This document shows, piece by piece, positions 7,372 through 15,559 of a DNA stretch of 37,434 bases. The stretch is from Selenomonadaceae bacterium (GTDB lineage Bacteria; Bacillota; Negativicutes; Selenomonadales; Selenomonadaceae), in the NCBI GenBank assembly GCA_017553205.1, contig JAFZMV010000035.1:1-37434 (forward strand), written 5' to 3'. Each line of letters opens with the position of its first letter. The stretch's first letter is position 1. A model generated the notes under the pieces. The model did no database searches, was not told the DNA's origin, and saw only the letters and a program-made list of their open reading frames with translations. The position numbers and the translations under genes were made by a program.

Positions 7372-8343
7372 GTGATGATTTTAAAAAAATTTACAGCCGT
7401 TCTTCTGGCGGTTTTTTTTGTATCTGAATTATTTTTTGTTTCGCAGACTTCAGCAGAACGCCCAAAACCTTCTTCAGCAGTTTCTTATACTGCTCCGATT
7501 TCTCTTTATTGGCTGGCAAAAGCGGGAGTCCCTGAGGCGATAGAATATCTGCAATATATTAACGCAGAAAGTATTTTGAAACCTGAAAACATTTCGCAAT
7601 ATGAACGCGTCGAAAGAATCAACAAAATTTATAATGAAATTCGTTATTCGTCGCTGAATAATTTTATTGAATCGGAAAATTATAAAAATGTTTTAGATTT
7701 GGGTTGCGGTGTTTCTCCGCGTTGTTTGTATACTGCAAAAAAAGAAATAAATTATACCGGTACTGACTTGAAAGACGTTGTAAATGTTTTAAATGTTTAT
7801 GCTCCGAATTTTTTGAAAGATGACATGAAAAAATACGTCCGCTTTGTGACTGCCGATGCGTCAAACCGCAATGAGATGATTAATTCTGCTAAAGAATTTA
7901 ACGGAAAAATTTGTATCGTTGAGGAAGATTTATTAATGTATCTTTCACGAGATAAACAAAAAGCAATGTTGAAAAATATCCGCGACATTTTGAAAAAAAA
8001 TGGAGGTTGCTTTGTGACTTCTGATTTTGTTGCGGGAGAAATTTTTATGTCAATCGCAAAAAATATTTACGGCGATGAGGACGCATTAACTTTGGCAAAA
8101 GAAACTCAAAAAATTTACGAAGATATTTCTGAAATGTTTTTCAACGAAACCATGTTTAAAAGCAAAGAAGAGGCTGTAAAATTTATTGAAGATGCGGGAT
8201 TAAAAATTGAAATGCGTCCTATTTTCAGCGGCACTCCGAATATAAGAAGTATCAGAGATTTAAATAACCGCGACATTGAAAATATAAACGCAATGACACA
8301 GCAAAAACTTTTGTGGATTATCACAGTTGACGATAAAAAATAA
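7372..8343 (+). CDS. SAM-dependent methyltransferase with an N-terminal signal peptide
   Basis: The body is a class I SAM-binding methyltransferase: motif I NVLDLGCGVSPRCLY (about residues 106-120), then YTGTDLKDVV as the acidic-loop strand, and KICIVEEDLLMYL. The pattern is reminiscent of leucine carboxyl methyltransferase/PpM-type enzymes, though the substrate is unknown. Oddly, the first ~28 residues look like a true signal peptide: KK, a long hydrophobic core and TSAERP. SAM is a cytosolic cofactor, so either the protein stays membrane-anchored facing in, or the fold is used for something else outside. The GTG at 7372 and ATG at 7375 are both possible; AAAGGA at 7359-7364 fits either. The next gene starts 29 bases after the stop and is also exported, so they may be cotranscribed. 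Confidence 0.8.
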   Translation: MMILKKFTAVLLAVFFVSELFFVSQTSAERPKPSSAVSYTAPISLYWLAKAGVPEAIEYLQYINAESILKPENISQYERVERINKIYNEIRYSSLNNFIESENYKNVLDLGCGVSPRCLYTAKKEINYTGTDLKDVVNVLNVYAPNFLKDDMKKYVRFVTADASNRNEMINSAKEFNGKICIVEEDLLMYLSRDKQKAMLKNIRDILKKNGGCFVTSDFVAGEIFMSIAKNIYGDEDALTLAKETQKIYEDISEMFFNETMFKSKEEAVKFIEDAGLKIEMRPIFSGTPNIRSIRDLNNRDIENINAMTQQKLLWIITVDDKK

Positions 8344-8371
8344 TTTTCGTTAAAATTCGGGAGTGTTAGCG

Positions 8372-9472
8372 ATGAGAAAATTTTTAAAAATATTTTTTTT
8401 AGTCGGCTTTATCGTTGCGGGAATTTTTAATTTTGCTGAAGCTGAAGAAGTCACTGTTGAAGGTGTCGGAACAGATCGGGAAAGTGCTTTAAGAGATGCC
8501 CGCCGTGTTGCAGTCGAACAAGTTGTCGGAACTTTTGTAGATTCCAGAACTTTGACAAATAATTTTAAAATCGAACTGGACAAAGTTTATTTGAACAGCA
8601 AAGGCTTTGTCGGAAAAGTAAATGTTTTGAGTGAAGGAATGGCAAACGGTTTTTATAAAGTTCGTGCAGTGATAAATGTTGACAAAAATCCGAGTGCCGA
8701 AATTCTTCAACAAGTTCAGGCTGTCATGGCTTTGAACGATCCAAGAATTGCGGTGGCAGTTTTCAAGGGAAATTCTGCAACTCATGAAGATGCTATTGAG
8801 TCGGCGATTATTGATAAACTTATTTCATTAAATTTTACTCACATGATTGATCCGAATATTGTAGCGGGCTTACAAAATGCTCAAATGCAGGAAAGTCTTT
8901 ACAACGGCAGACCGATTAGCGGAGTCGGTTCAAGTTTCGGAGCAGATTTTATTGTTTTGGGAAGATGTCATACAGTTTCTTCAGGCGGTGTAAAAATTCC
9001 TGATTTCAAGGGCGGTTACATTGAAACAGGATTAAACGTGGGAAAAACTGAACTGACTGCAAAAATAATTCGTATTGATACGGGCGATATTTTGGAAACT
9101 TTCAGTATTGAAGTTGCGGGACTCAGTGACAATAACAGTGCTGCCGAACGTGAAGCGTTAAAAAATATGGCTGGTCAAGCCGCCTCAAAAGTTGAAGAAA
9201 AATTTCGGCGTATCGGTGCAAGGAGCAGTAGAGGCATACAGATAACAGCACTTTCCAACGATTATAATAAAGTTCAGTCTTTGGCGAATGATTTACGCGG
9301 ACTTTCAGGAGTTCAAAGCGTTTATGTTCGCGAGCATAGAAACGGAAAAGCCATTATCGATGTTGATACAGATCAAGACGTTGACAGTTTAATTTTATTA
9401 CTTCGCAACAGGAGCAGTTTAAATTTCGTAATTGAATCAACGGGCGGCAGCAGTGCCACACTCAGAATTTGA
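8372..9472 (+). CDS. Exported FlgT-like protein
   Basis: A secreted or periplasmic protein of 366 residues. The signal peptide is residues 1-24 (KFLKIFF, hydrophobic core, FAEAEE). The N-terminal block VEGVGTDRESALRDARRVAV, then EQVVGTFV and GFYKVRAVINVD, matches the LPP20/FlgT N-terminal pattern seen in outer-membrane-associated flagellar proteins. The middle (about 145-285) contains FGADFIVLGRCHTV and ELTAKIIRIDTGDILETF, resembling a CsgG/FlgO-like fold. The C-terminal ~75 residues (VQSLANDLRGLSGVQSVYVR and VDVDTDQDVDSLILLLRN) look like a small alpha/beta substrate-binding module. The start is ATG 8372 with GGGAG at 8359-8363; the GTG at 8363 overlaps that site. It pairs with the CsgG-like gene 15 bases downstream. 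A flagellar role is inferred, not shown. Confidence 0.7.
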   Translation: MRKFLKIFFLVGFIVAGIFNFAEAEEVTVEGVGTDRESALRDARRVAVEQVVGTFVDSRTLTNNFKIELDKVYLNSKGFVGKVNVLSEGMANGFYKVRAVINVDKNPSAEILQQVQAVMALNDPRIAVAVFKGNSATHEDAIESAIIDKLISLNFTHMIDPNIVAGLQNAQMQESLYNGRPISGVGSSFGADFIVLGRCHTVSSGGVKIPDFKGGYIETGLNVGKTELTAKIIRIDTGDILETFSIEVAGLSDNNSAAEREALKNMAGQAASKVEEKFRRIGARSSRGIQITALSNDYNKVQSLANDLRGLSGVQSVYVREHRNGKAIIDVDTDQDVDSLILLLRNRSSLNFVIESTGGSSATLRI

Positions 9473-9487
9473 TAAGGAGCGGGAAAA

Positions 9488-10024
9488 ATGTTTCTGAAAA
9501 AAATTTTAGGAATTTTTTGTTTGCTGACATTTTTATTTTTGCCGTTGAATTGTTCAGCCGCAAAACCTTCAGTGGCGGTTATTCCTTTCAGCGATCAAAG
9601 CCCGCGTCATGGTATTGTGAATGATAATATCATGAGTATTATTCGAGAATGTGTGGAAACTGATGTAGTACAAACCGGAAAATTCAGACCGCTTACAAGA
9701 ACTGAAATTCAAAAGCTGATTGACGAAATAAAATTTGATCAAAGCGGACTTGTAGACCCTTCCACTGCCGCAAAATACGGAAAAATGATAGGAGCCCAGT
9801 ATCTTATAATCGGTACGGTTACGGGACTAGGCATGCAAAAAGTCAATCAGTATGTGGCACATTTATCACTTCGCATGATTGAAGTAGAAACTGCTGAAAT
9901 TATTTTTGCAGGACGCGGGACAGGTCAATCCAAAATCAGTACTTTTGACGCACTCCAAATTGCAACTGAAGATGCTCTGCACGGTCAACGCGGAATAATT
10001 ACTATGTTAAACGGCGGAAAATAA
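9488..10024 (+). CDS. Exported CsgG/LpoB-like protein
   Basis: A 178-residue exported protein with the CsgG-family pattern: PSVAVIPFSDQSP after the signal peptide, VVQTGKFRPLTRTEIQKLI, KYGKMIGAQYLIIGTVTG, then SLRMIEVETAEIIFAGRG. CsgG relatives form or assist outer-membrane secretion pores, flagellar rings (FlgO) or activators of peptidoglycan synthases (LpoB); sequence alone does not choose between these. The signal peptide has a Cys in PLNCSA, but the preceding Asn does not fit a good lipobox, so cleavage by signal peptidase I after the Ala residues is as likely. It starts 15 bases after the FlgT-like gene, with GGAG upstream, and is followed by a terminator, so the two form one unit. Confidence 0.78.
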   Translation: MFLKKILGIFCLLTFLFLPLNCSAAKPSVAVIPFSDQSPRHGIVNDNIMSIIRECVETDVVQTGKFRPLTRTEIQKLIDEIKFDQSGLVDPSTAAKYGKMIGAQYLIIGTVTGLGMQKVNQYVAHLSLRMIEVETAEIIFAGRGTGQSKISTFDALQIATEDALHGQRGIITMLNGGK

Positions 10025-10038
10025 TTCTTTTTTTTGAA

Positions 10039-10073
10039 AAGTTCCCTTCGTCAAAATTCGGCGGGAATTTTTT
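10039..10073 (+). terminator. Intrinsic terminator
   Basis: Stem 10039-10046 with 10063-10070 (one G-U pair) followed by a T run. It ends the FlgT-like/CsgG-like unit. Confidence 0.75.
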
Positions 10074-10108
10074 ATTTTCTAAAAATTTTTTAACTGAAAA
10101 GATTGAAT

Positions 10109-10139
10109 TTGTAGAAAATTTTTTCTGCTGTGTTATAAT
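10109..10139 (+). promoter_or_regulatory. Probable promoter for the M16C peptidase
   Basis: A perfect TATAAT lies at 10134-10139. TTGTAG at 10109-10114 is the best -35 candidate, but the spacer of 19 is long. Confidence 0.5.
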
Positions 10140-10173
10140 AGCGGAAAATTTTTTTATTTTGAGGAGCGATTGC

Positions 10174-13089
10174 ATGAACATTAACGATAAAATTCACGGT
10201 TTTGAACTTAAGAAAATTTCTGACGTTGCTGAAGTCAGTGCAAAAACTTTTGAGTTTGAACACATTAAAACCGGTGCGAAACTTTTTTACATTGCGGCAG
10301 ACGATGACAACAAAGTTTTTTATATTGCCTTCCGTACTCCGCCAAAAGATGATACAGGCGTTGCTCATATCGTCGAACATTCTACACTTTGCGGCAGTAA
10401 AAAATATCCGCTGAAAGAACCGTTTGTCGAACTCGTCAAAGGTTCGCTGAATACTTTTTTGAATGCGATGACTTATCCCGATAAAACTGTTTATCCCGTT
10501 GCAAGTCGTAACGAAAAAGATTTCAGAAATTTGCAAGACGTTTATCTTGACGCAGTTTTTTATCCCGCCATGCAAAATACTCCTGAAATTTTAATGCAGG
10601 AAGGCTGGCATTTTGAAATTGAAAATTCTGACGCTCCTTTGACTTACAGCGGAGTTGTTTACAACGAAATGAAAGGTGCGTTGAGTTCTCCTGATGATAT
10701 TCTTGCAAGAAAATCTATGCACGAACTTTTCCCGCAGACTTGTTATCAATATGAATCCGGTGGCGATCCTGAAGCAATTCCGAATTTGACGCAGGAAGAT
10801 TTTATAAATTTCCATAAAAAATTTTATCACCCGTCGAACTCTTATATTTATCTGTACGGTGATTTAAATTTGGAAGAGCAGTTAAAATATTTGGACGAAG
10901 AATATTTGTCGAAGTTTGAAAAAATTTCTGTTGATTCTGAAATAAAACTTCAGCCGCAATTTAACGAGATGAAAAAAATTTCTGATGTTTATCCGATTGG
11001 CGAAGAAGAATCTGACGAAGAAAAAACTTTCTTGTCATTAAATCTTTTGACGGGAAATTTTTCAGACTCAACTGACCTGCTCGGCTTGGATATTTTGAAT
11101 CACGCACTTTTTGTAAGTCCTGCCGCTCCGATTAAAAAAATTTTGATTGATTCAAGACTCGGAAAAGACGTTGACAGCGGAATTGAAGGAGATTTAATTC
11201 AACCCGCATTTAATATCACGCTGAACGGCTCCGAAAAAGAACACGCAGAAAAATTTTATAATCTTGTCATGGACGCTATGAAAAATCTTGCGGAAAACGG
11301 AATTGATAAAACACTTCTGCAAGCGTCAATAAATGTCAATGAATTTAGACTTCGTGAGGCTGATTTTGGATTTTATCCGAAAGGTTTAATTTACGGCTTG
11401 AGAATTTTGCGGACTTGGCTTTATGACGGCGACGCAAACATTTATCTGCGTTATGAAGATGATTTGAAAAAAATTAAAGACGGCTTGAACGAAAATTATT
11501 TTGAAAATCTCTTGAAAAAATATTTTATCGACAATCCGCACAAAGTTTTAATTACTCTTTCGCCCGATAAAAATTTTGCAAAAATCCGCGACGAAGAACA
11601 AGAAAAAAAACTTGCCGAAATAAAATCTAAAATGACGGCGGAAGAAATTGAAAAAGTTATCGAAACGACGGAAAAACTAAAAATCCGCCAGCAAACTCCC
11701 GAAACTCCTGAGGCTCTCGAATCAATTCCGCTTTTGAAACTTTCCGACATCAAGAAAGAACCTGAAAAACTTCCTTTAAAATTCCGCGACCTTGACGGCA
11801 CAAGAATTTTGGACAGCTGTATTGACACGCACAGAATAATTTATTTGATTTTCTATTTCGACGCGTCAAAAGTTCCGCAGAAAAAATATTTTCAAGCGTT
11901 GTTGTTGAATTCTCTGCTCGGACGAATTGACACGAAAAAACATTCTTATGAAGATTTAGCCAACCTCGTGAATTTAAATATCGGCGGTTTTGCAAATATG
12001 ATTCACGCCGATTCTAAAAATAATGAGCCGAAATCTTTCATGCCGACTTTGAAAATTTATGCGAAGTGTCTTGAATCAAAAATTTCTGATATGAGCGAAA
12101 TTTTATCGGAAATTTTTACGGAAACAATTTTCACGAACAAAAAGCGAATCCGCGAAATTATTGAAGAGGATCAAATCGGAATTGAATTGAATCTGCAGTC
12201 AATGGCTCCGACGATTATTTCTTCAAGAGTTGCCGCGTATCAATCGACGGCAGGAGCATACAACGACGCACAAATTTTACCGTACAATGAATTTTTAAAA
12301 GACCTGCTGAAAAATTTTGACGAAAAATTTGACGAACTTGTTGAAGATTTGCAGGACGTTTACAACCGCCTTTTAAATCGAAACGGCTTGACAATCAGCG
12401 TAACTTGTCCCGACGAACTTTACAAGAAATTTATTCCCGATCTTTCAAAACTTTTGAAAAATCTGCCCGTTGATGAATATGAAAAAGTTACTTATGATTT
12501 CCCGTTGACTGCGAAAAATGAAGGGCTTTATTCTCAAAGTCGCGTGCAGTATGTCGGCAAAGGAGCAAACTTTTTAGATCTCGGCTTTGAATATTTGGGC
12601 GAATTGAATGTTCTGGAAACAATTCTGCGTTATGAATATTTCTGGACAAAAATCAGAGTACAGGGCGGGGCTTACGGTGCGTTTGTAAATTTCAATCGTA
12701 ACGGCTCAATGTTCTTCGGCTCGTACAGAGATCCGAACTTAAAAGAAACGCTGGAAATTTTTGACAATACTGCCGACTTTTTGAAAAATTTTGACGTGTC
12801 AGATCGTGAAATGGATAAATACATTATCGGAACTGTCAGCAAAATTGACAAACCTTTAACGCCGTCTTTAAAGGGTCAACTTGCCGCAGAATTTTGCCTG
12901 AAAAATATCACTTACGACGACAGACAAAAATCCCGCAACGAAATTTTAAAAACTCGTCAAAAAAATATTCGCGAACTTGAAAATATTGTTTCTGCCTGCA
13001 TGAAAGAAAATAATATCTGTGTTTTCGGCAACGAAGAAACTATCAAGGAAAATGAAAAACTTTTCGGAAGTATCAAACCTGCTGTATAA
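10174..13089 (+). CDS. M16C zinc metallopeptidase (PreP/Cym1-like)
   Basis: A large cytoplasmic peptidase of the presequence-protease branch of family M16, which degrades short unfolded peptides inside a closed two-half chamber. The inverted zinc motif HIVEH is at residues 65-69 in GVAHIVEHSTLCGS, followed by the family block KEPFVELVKGSLNTFLNAM and TYPDKTVYPVASRN. The third zinc ligand is probably the Glu in SGVVYNEMKGALS. The second half has the usual degenerate copy, and GGAYGAFVNFNRNGS near 865 matches the C-terminal substrate region. At 971 residues the length is typical. The start is ATG 10174 with GAGGAG at 10161-10166. There is no signal peptide. A short broken ORF starts 10 bases after the stop. 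Confidence 0.93.
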   Translation: MNINDKIHGFELKKISDVAEVSAKTFEFEHIKTGAKLFYIAADDDNKVFYIAFRTPPKDDTGVAHIVEHSTLCGSKKYPLKEPFVELVKGSLNTFLNAMTYPDKTVYPVASRNEKDFRNLQDVYLDAVFYPAMQNTPEILMQEGWHFEIENSDAPLTYSGVVYNEMKGALSSPDDILARKSMHELFPQTCYQYESGGDPEAIPNLTQEDFINFHKKFYHPSNSYIYLYGDLNLEEQLKYLDEEYLSKFEKISVDSEIKLQPQFNEMKKISDVYPIGEEESDEEKTFLSLNLLTGNFSDSTDLLGLDILNHALFVSPAAPIKKILIDSRLGKDVDSGIEGDLIQPAFNITLNGSEKEHAEKFYNLVMDAMKNLAENGIDKTLLQASINVNEFRLREADFGFYPKGLIYGLRILRTWLYDGDANIYLRYEDDLKKIKDGLNENYFENLLKKYFIDNPHKVLITLSPDKNFAKIRDEEQEKKLAEIKSKMTAEEIEKVIETTEKLKIRQQTPETPEALESIPLLKLSDIKKEPEKLPLKFRDLDGTRILDSCIDTHRIIYLIFYFDASKVPQKKYFQALLLNSLLGRIDTKKHSYEDLANLVNLNIGGFANMIHADSKNNEPKSFMPTLKIYAKCLESKISDMSEILSEIFTETIFTNKKRIREIIEEDQIGIELNLQSMAPTIISSRVAAYQSTAGAYNDAQILPYNEFLKDLLKNFDEKFDELVEDLQDVYNRLLNRNGLTISVTCPDELYKKFIPDLSKLLKNLPVDEYEKVTYDFPLTAKNEGLYSQSRVQYVGKGANFLDLGFEYLGELNVLETILRYEYFWTKIRVQGGAYGAFVNFNRNGSMFFGSYRDPNLKETLEIFDNTADFLKNFDVSDREMDKYIIGTVSKIDKPLTPSLKGQLAAEFCLKNITYDDRQKSRNEILKTRQKNIRELENIVSACMKENNICVFGNEETIKENEKLFGSIKPAV

Positions 13090-13099
13090 GGAAAAAATT

Positions 13100-13246
13100 T
13101 TGGATTTTATTAAAAATCTTCTCGTCAAAAATGTTGATGACGATTAGTTAAAAAAATTTCAAGCGGCTTATGAACGTTTAACAGAAAATTTTGCGGAATT
13201 AAAAGGAACCGAAAAAAGTTGCAAGGGCGATGTTGGAAAAATATAA
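13100..13246 (+). pseudogene. Small ORF interrupted by an in-frame amber codon
   Basis: After the M16C stop, AAGGA at 13088-13092 precedes a TTG at 13100. The frame reads a 15-residue peptide (LDFIKNLLVKNVDDD), meets TAG at 13145-13147, then continues for 32 residues (KKFQAAYERLTENFAELKG is the core) to TAA at 13244-13246. The downstream part looks like genuine amphipathic helix coding sequence. The product family is unknown. The simplest reading is a decaying small gene; a two-part gene or stop readthrough is possible but unsupported. Confidence 0.45.
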
Positions 13247-13299
13247 CTCCTGCAGAATTTTACAGTAATTTTAACAAATAATTTTTTTGGAGGACTGAC

Positions 13300-14190
13300 A
13301 TGAAAAAAACTATTTTTACAGGGGCCGGCGTAGCAATTATTACGCCTTTTGATGATGAGGGAAAAATAAATTTTTCTGAACTCGGCAGAATTATTGACGA
13401 TCAAATTGCAAACGAAACTGACGCAATAATTATCACGGGAACAACCGGAGAATCTGCGACGATGAATGACGAGGAACACAAAGCCGCCATTAAATTTGCC
13501 GTCGAACATACAAATAAAAGAATTCCTGTCGTTGCGGGAACCGGTTCAAATGATACGGCTTATGCAGTTCAGCTTTCGCAGTATGCTGAAAAAGTCGGAG
13601 CTGATGCTTTACTTGTCGTCACTCCCTACTACAACAAATGCACTCAAAACGGTTTAGTTGCTCATTACAATAAGATTGCGGACAGCGTAAATATTCCGAT
13701 TATTGTTTATAATGTTCCTTCAAGAACGGGAGTTGGAATTAAGCCTGAAACTTATTTGAAACTTTCCAAGCATGAAAATATTGTTGCGGTGAAAGAGGCT
13801 AACGGAGATTTGTCTGCAATTTTGAAAACAAGAAAACTTTGTGGCGATGATCTTACAATTTATTCCGGAAATGATGACCAAATTATTCCGATTCTTTCAA
13901 TCGGTGGCAAGGGTGTCATTTCTGTTTTGTCAAATGTTGCTCCAAAAGACACTCACAAAATTTGTCAGCTTTATTTTGACGGAAAAATTGACGAGGCGGC
14001 AAAACTTCAAATTGATTACAGCGATTTAATCGACGCTCTTTTCTGTGAAGTAAATCCAATTCCCGTTAAAACTGCGATGAATTTAATGGGCTGGAATGCC
14101 GGAAAACTTCGCATGCCACTCAGCGAAATGGAAGAAAAAACTTTAAATCAACTGAAAACTGCTTTAAAAAATCATGATTTAATAAAATAA
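13300..14190 (+). CDS. dapA: 4-hydroxy-tetrahydrodipicolinate synthase
   Basis: Condenses pyruvate with aspartate semialdehyde in the first committed step to diaminopimelate and lysine, which also feeds peptidoglycan. The TIM-barrel aldolase motifs are clear: GTTGESATM (47-55), Y137 in IIVYNVPSRTGVG, and the Schiff-base lysine K165 in VAVKEANGD. At 296 residues it is the standard length. The ATG follows GGAGGA closely. N-acetylneuraminate lyase and other members of this superfamily share the fold, but the motifs and the GTTGES/YNVPSRTG pair favour DapA. The aquaporin gene begins 21 bases downstream. No lysine riboswitch is visible in the short leader. Confidence 0.93.
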   Translation: MKKTIFTGAGVAIITPFDDEGKINFSELGRIIDDQIANETDAIIITGTTGESATMNDEEHKAAIKFAVEHTNKRIPVVAGTGSNDTAYAVQLSQYAEKVGADALLVVTPYYNKCTQNGLVAHYNKIADSVNIPIIVYNVPSRTGVGIKPETYLKLSKHENIVAVKEANGDLSAILKTRKLCGDDLTIYSGNDDQIIPILSIGGKGVISVLSNVAPKDTHKICQLYFDGKIDEAAKLQIDYSDLIDALFCEVNPIPVKTAMNLMGWNAGKLRMPLSEMEEKTLNQLKTALKNHDLIK

Positions 14191-14211
14191 TTTTACAGGA
14201 GGATTTTTTTC

Positions 14212-14898
14212 ATGAAGAAGTATGTTGCAGAATTTATCGGCACTATGGTGCTGGTTGTTCTGGGCTGTGGAACTGCTATGCTTGTCGGCTGTGACGCGGT
14301 AAACGGCAGCGGTTATATTTTGACGGCGTTTGCTTTTGGTTTGTCGATTGTGGCAATGGCTTATTCAATCGGAAATATTTCAGGCTGTCACATCAATCCC
14401 GCTGTTTCATTGGGAGTTTATTTAACCGGCAAAATGTCCAACAAAGATTTTGCTTACTACATTATTGCTCAATGTTTCGGAGCGTTAGTCGGTGCGGCTT
14501 TATTGTCTACGATTTTCACGGCTGGAAATGTCACTGACATGACGGGCGGACTTGGAACAAACGGACTTGCTGGAGTTCATGGAAGTGCTGTCGCGGGAAT
14601 TTTAGTCGAAACAGTTTTGACTTTTATTTTCGTGATAAATATTTTGGGAGTAACTTCTCCTAAATTTAATCATGGATCCTTCGGCGGTCTGATTATAGGT
14701 TTAACTTTAGTCGGAGTTCACATTTTGGGAATCGGATTAACAGGAACTTCCGTAAATCCCGCGAGAAGTTTTGGTCCGGCGGTTGTTTTGGCTTACAGCG
14801 GCAACGGTATGGCTTTGGAAAGTTTACCTGTTTTTATTTTTGGACCTTTGTTCGGTGCGGCACTTGCAGCATTTGTTTATAGAGCATTGGAAGATTAA
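14212..14898 (+). CDS. aqpZ: Aquaporin Z-type water channel
   Basis: Major intrinsic protein of the inner membrane with six transmembrane segments and two half-helices. Both NPA boxes are present: HINPAVS (NPA 62-64) and SVNPARSFGPA (NPA 182-184). The selectivity-filter residues read F42, H170, T179 and R185, the aquaporin (water) set rather than the glycerol-facilitator set. At 228 residues the length fits AqpZ. AGGAGG precedes the ATG at 14212. It lies 21 bases after dapA and 15 bases before the next exported protein, so all three may be on one transcript; a link between them is not obvious. Confidence 0.92.
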   Translation: MKKYVAEFIGTMVLVVLGCGTAMLVGCDAVNGSGYILTAFAFGLSIVAMAYSIGNISGCHINPAVSLGVYLTGKMSNKDFAYYIIAQCFGALVGAALLSTIFTAGNVTDMTGGLGTNGLAGVHGSAVAGILVETVLTFIFVINILGVTSPKFNHGSFGGLIIGLTLVGVHILGIGLTGTSVNPARSFGPAVVLAYSGNGMALESLPVFIFGPLFGAALAAFVYRALED

Positions 14899-14913
14899 TT
14901 TGGAGGTTATGAG

Positions 14914-15483
14914 ATGAAAAAAATTTTTAGTGTACTTCTGCTCATGTCGATGATTCTAATTTCTTCGTCGGCGTTTGCGGCTTTTAATGAAACAATCCCT
15001 GAAGATTCTTCAATTTCGTCAGTAAAAAGATTGGCGGTAGCTTTTCCAAGACATTATAAAACTATGGACACAGAACCGACTGCAGAAGAATTGGCTGAAG
15101 TTATGTTTTATGCCAGCAAAGTCGCCCGCTGTTATGTAATTTCTTATGACGAAATAGCCTCCGCTATAAAAAAAGATACGGGAGTTGATATAAAAGTTCT
15201 TGATGTCAATAAGGCGGAAGAAGTTTTTGAAAAGAACGTCGGAAAATATGCTGATGCTTATGTTGCAGTTACCACCGCAACCAACAGCAAAAAAGTTCAA
15301 TTTTTCTTTGACGTGAAAAAACCTGACGGCGAATTGGTTTATTCTTTCACAAGTCAAAATGCTATGTACGGCAGAGAATTAAAAGGTTATAGAAAATCTT
15401 GCGAAGATTTTTATAAACAATTTGACATGGCTGCCGAGAAAAAAATAAAAGCGGAAGAAAAAGAAGCCAAAAAGAAAAAATAA
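14914..15483 (+). CDS. Exported protein of unknown function with a Lys-rich tail
   Basis: A 189-residue secreted or periplasmic protein. The signal peptide is residues 1-22, cleaved near AFAAF. The mature part reads VKRLAVAFPRHYKTM, then EVMFYASKVARCYVISYDEI and YADAYVAVTTATNS, an alpha/beta pattern that loosely resembles the CsgG/DUF799-like lipoprotein fold seen elsewhere in the window. The last ~20 residues are Lys/Glu repeats (KKIKAEEKEAKKKK), a possible envelope-binding tail. I do not recognise a family. GGAGG precedes the ATG and a terminator follows at 15503. Confidence 0.75.
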   Translation: MKKIFSVLLLMSMILISSSAFAAFNETIPEDSSISSVKRLAVAFPRHYKTMDTEPTAEELAEVMFYASKVARCYVISYDEIASAIKKDTGVDIKVLDVNKAEEVFEKNVGKYADAYVAVTTATNSKKVQFFFDVKKPDGELVYSFTSQNAMYGRELKGYRKSCEDFYKQFDMAAEKKIKAEEKEAKKKK

Positions 15484-15502
15484 TTTTTGATGAAAGTTTC
15501 TT

Positions 15503-15537
15503 AAGCCTCCTTGTTAAAACTGCGGGGAGGTTTTTTA
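15503..15537 (+). terminator. Intrinsic terminator
   Basis: Stem AAGCCTCC (15503-15510) with GGAGGTTT (15526-15533), one G-U pair, running into a T run. Confidence 0.8.
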
Positions 15538-15559
15538 ACTACTGAGATTAAGGTTTGAT

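Noticed and set aside
9488-9560. Lipoprotein signal in the CsgG-like protein.
   Set aside because: The Cys is preceded by Asn rather than a small residue, so it does not meet the lipobox pattern; an ordinary signal peptide is as likely.
10090-10830. Minus-strand ORFs of 60-160 codons under the M16C gene.
   Set aside because: They are shadows of a strongly conserved plus-strand gene and lack start signals.
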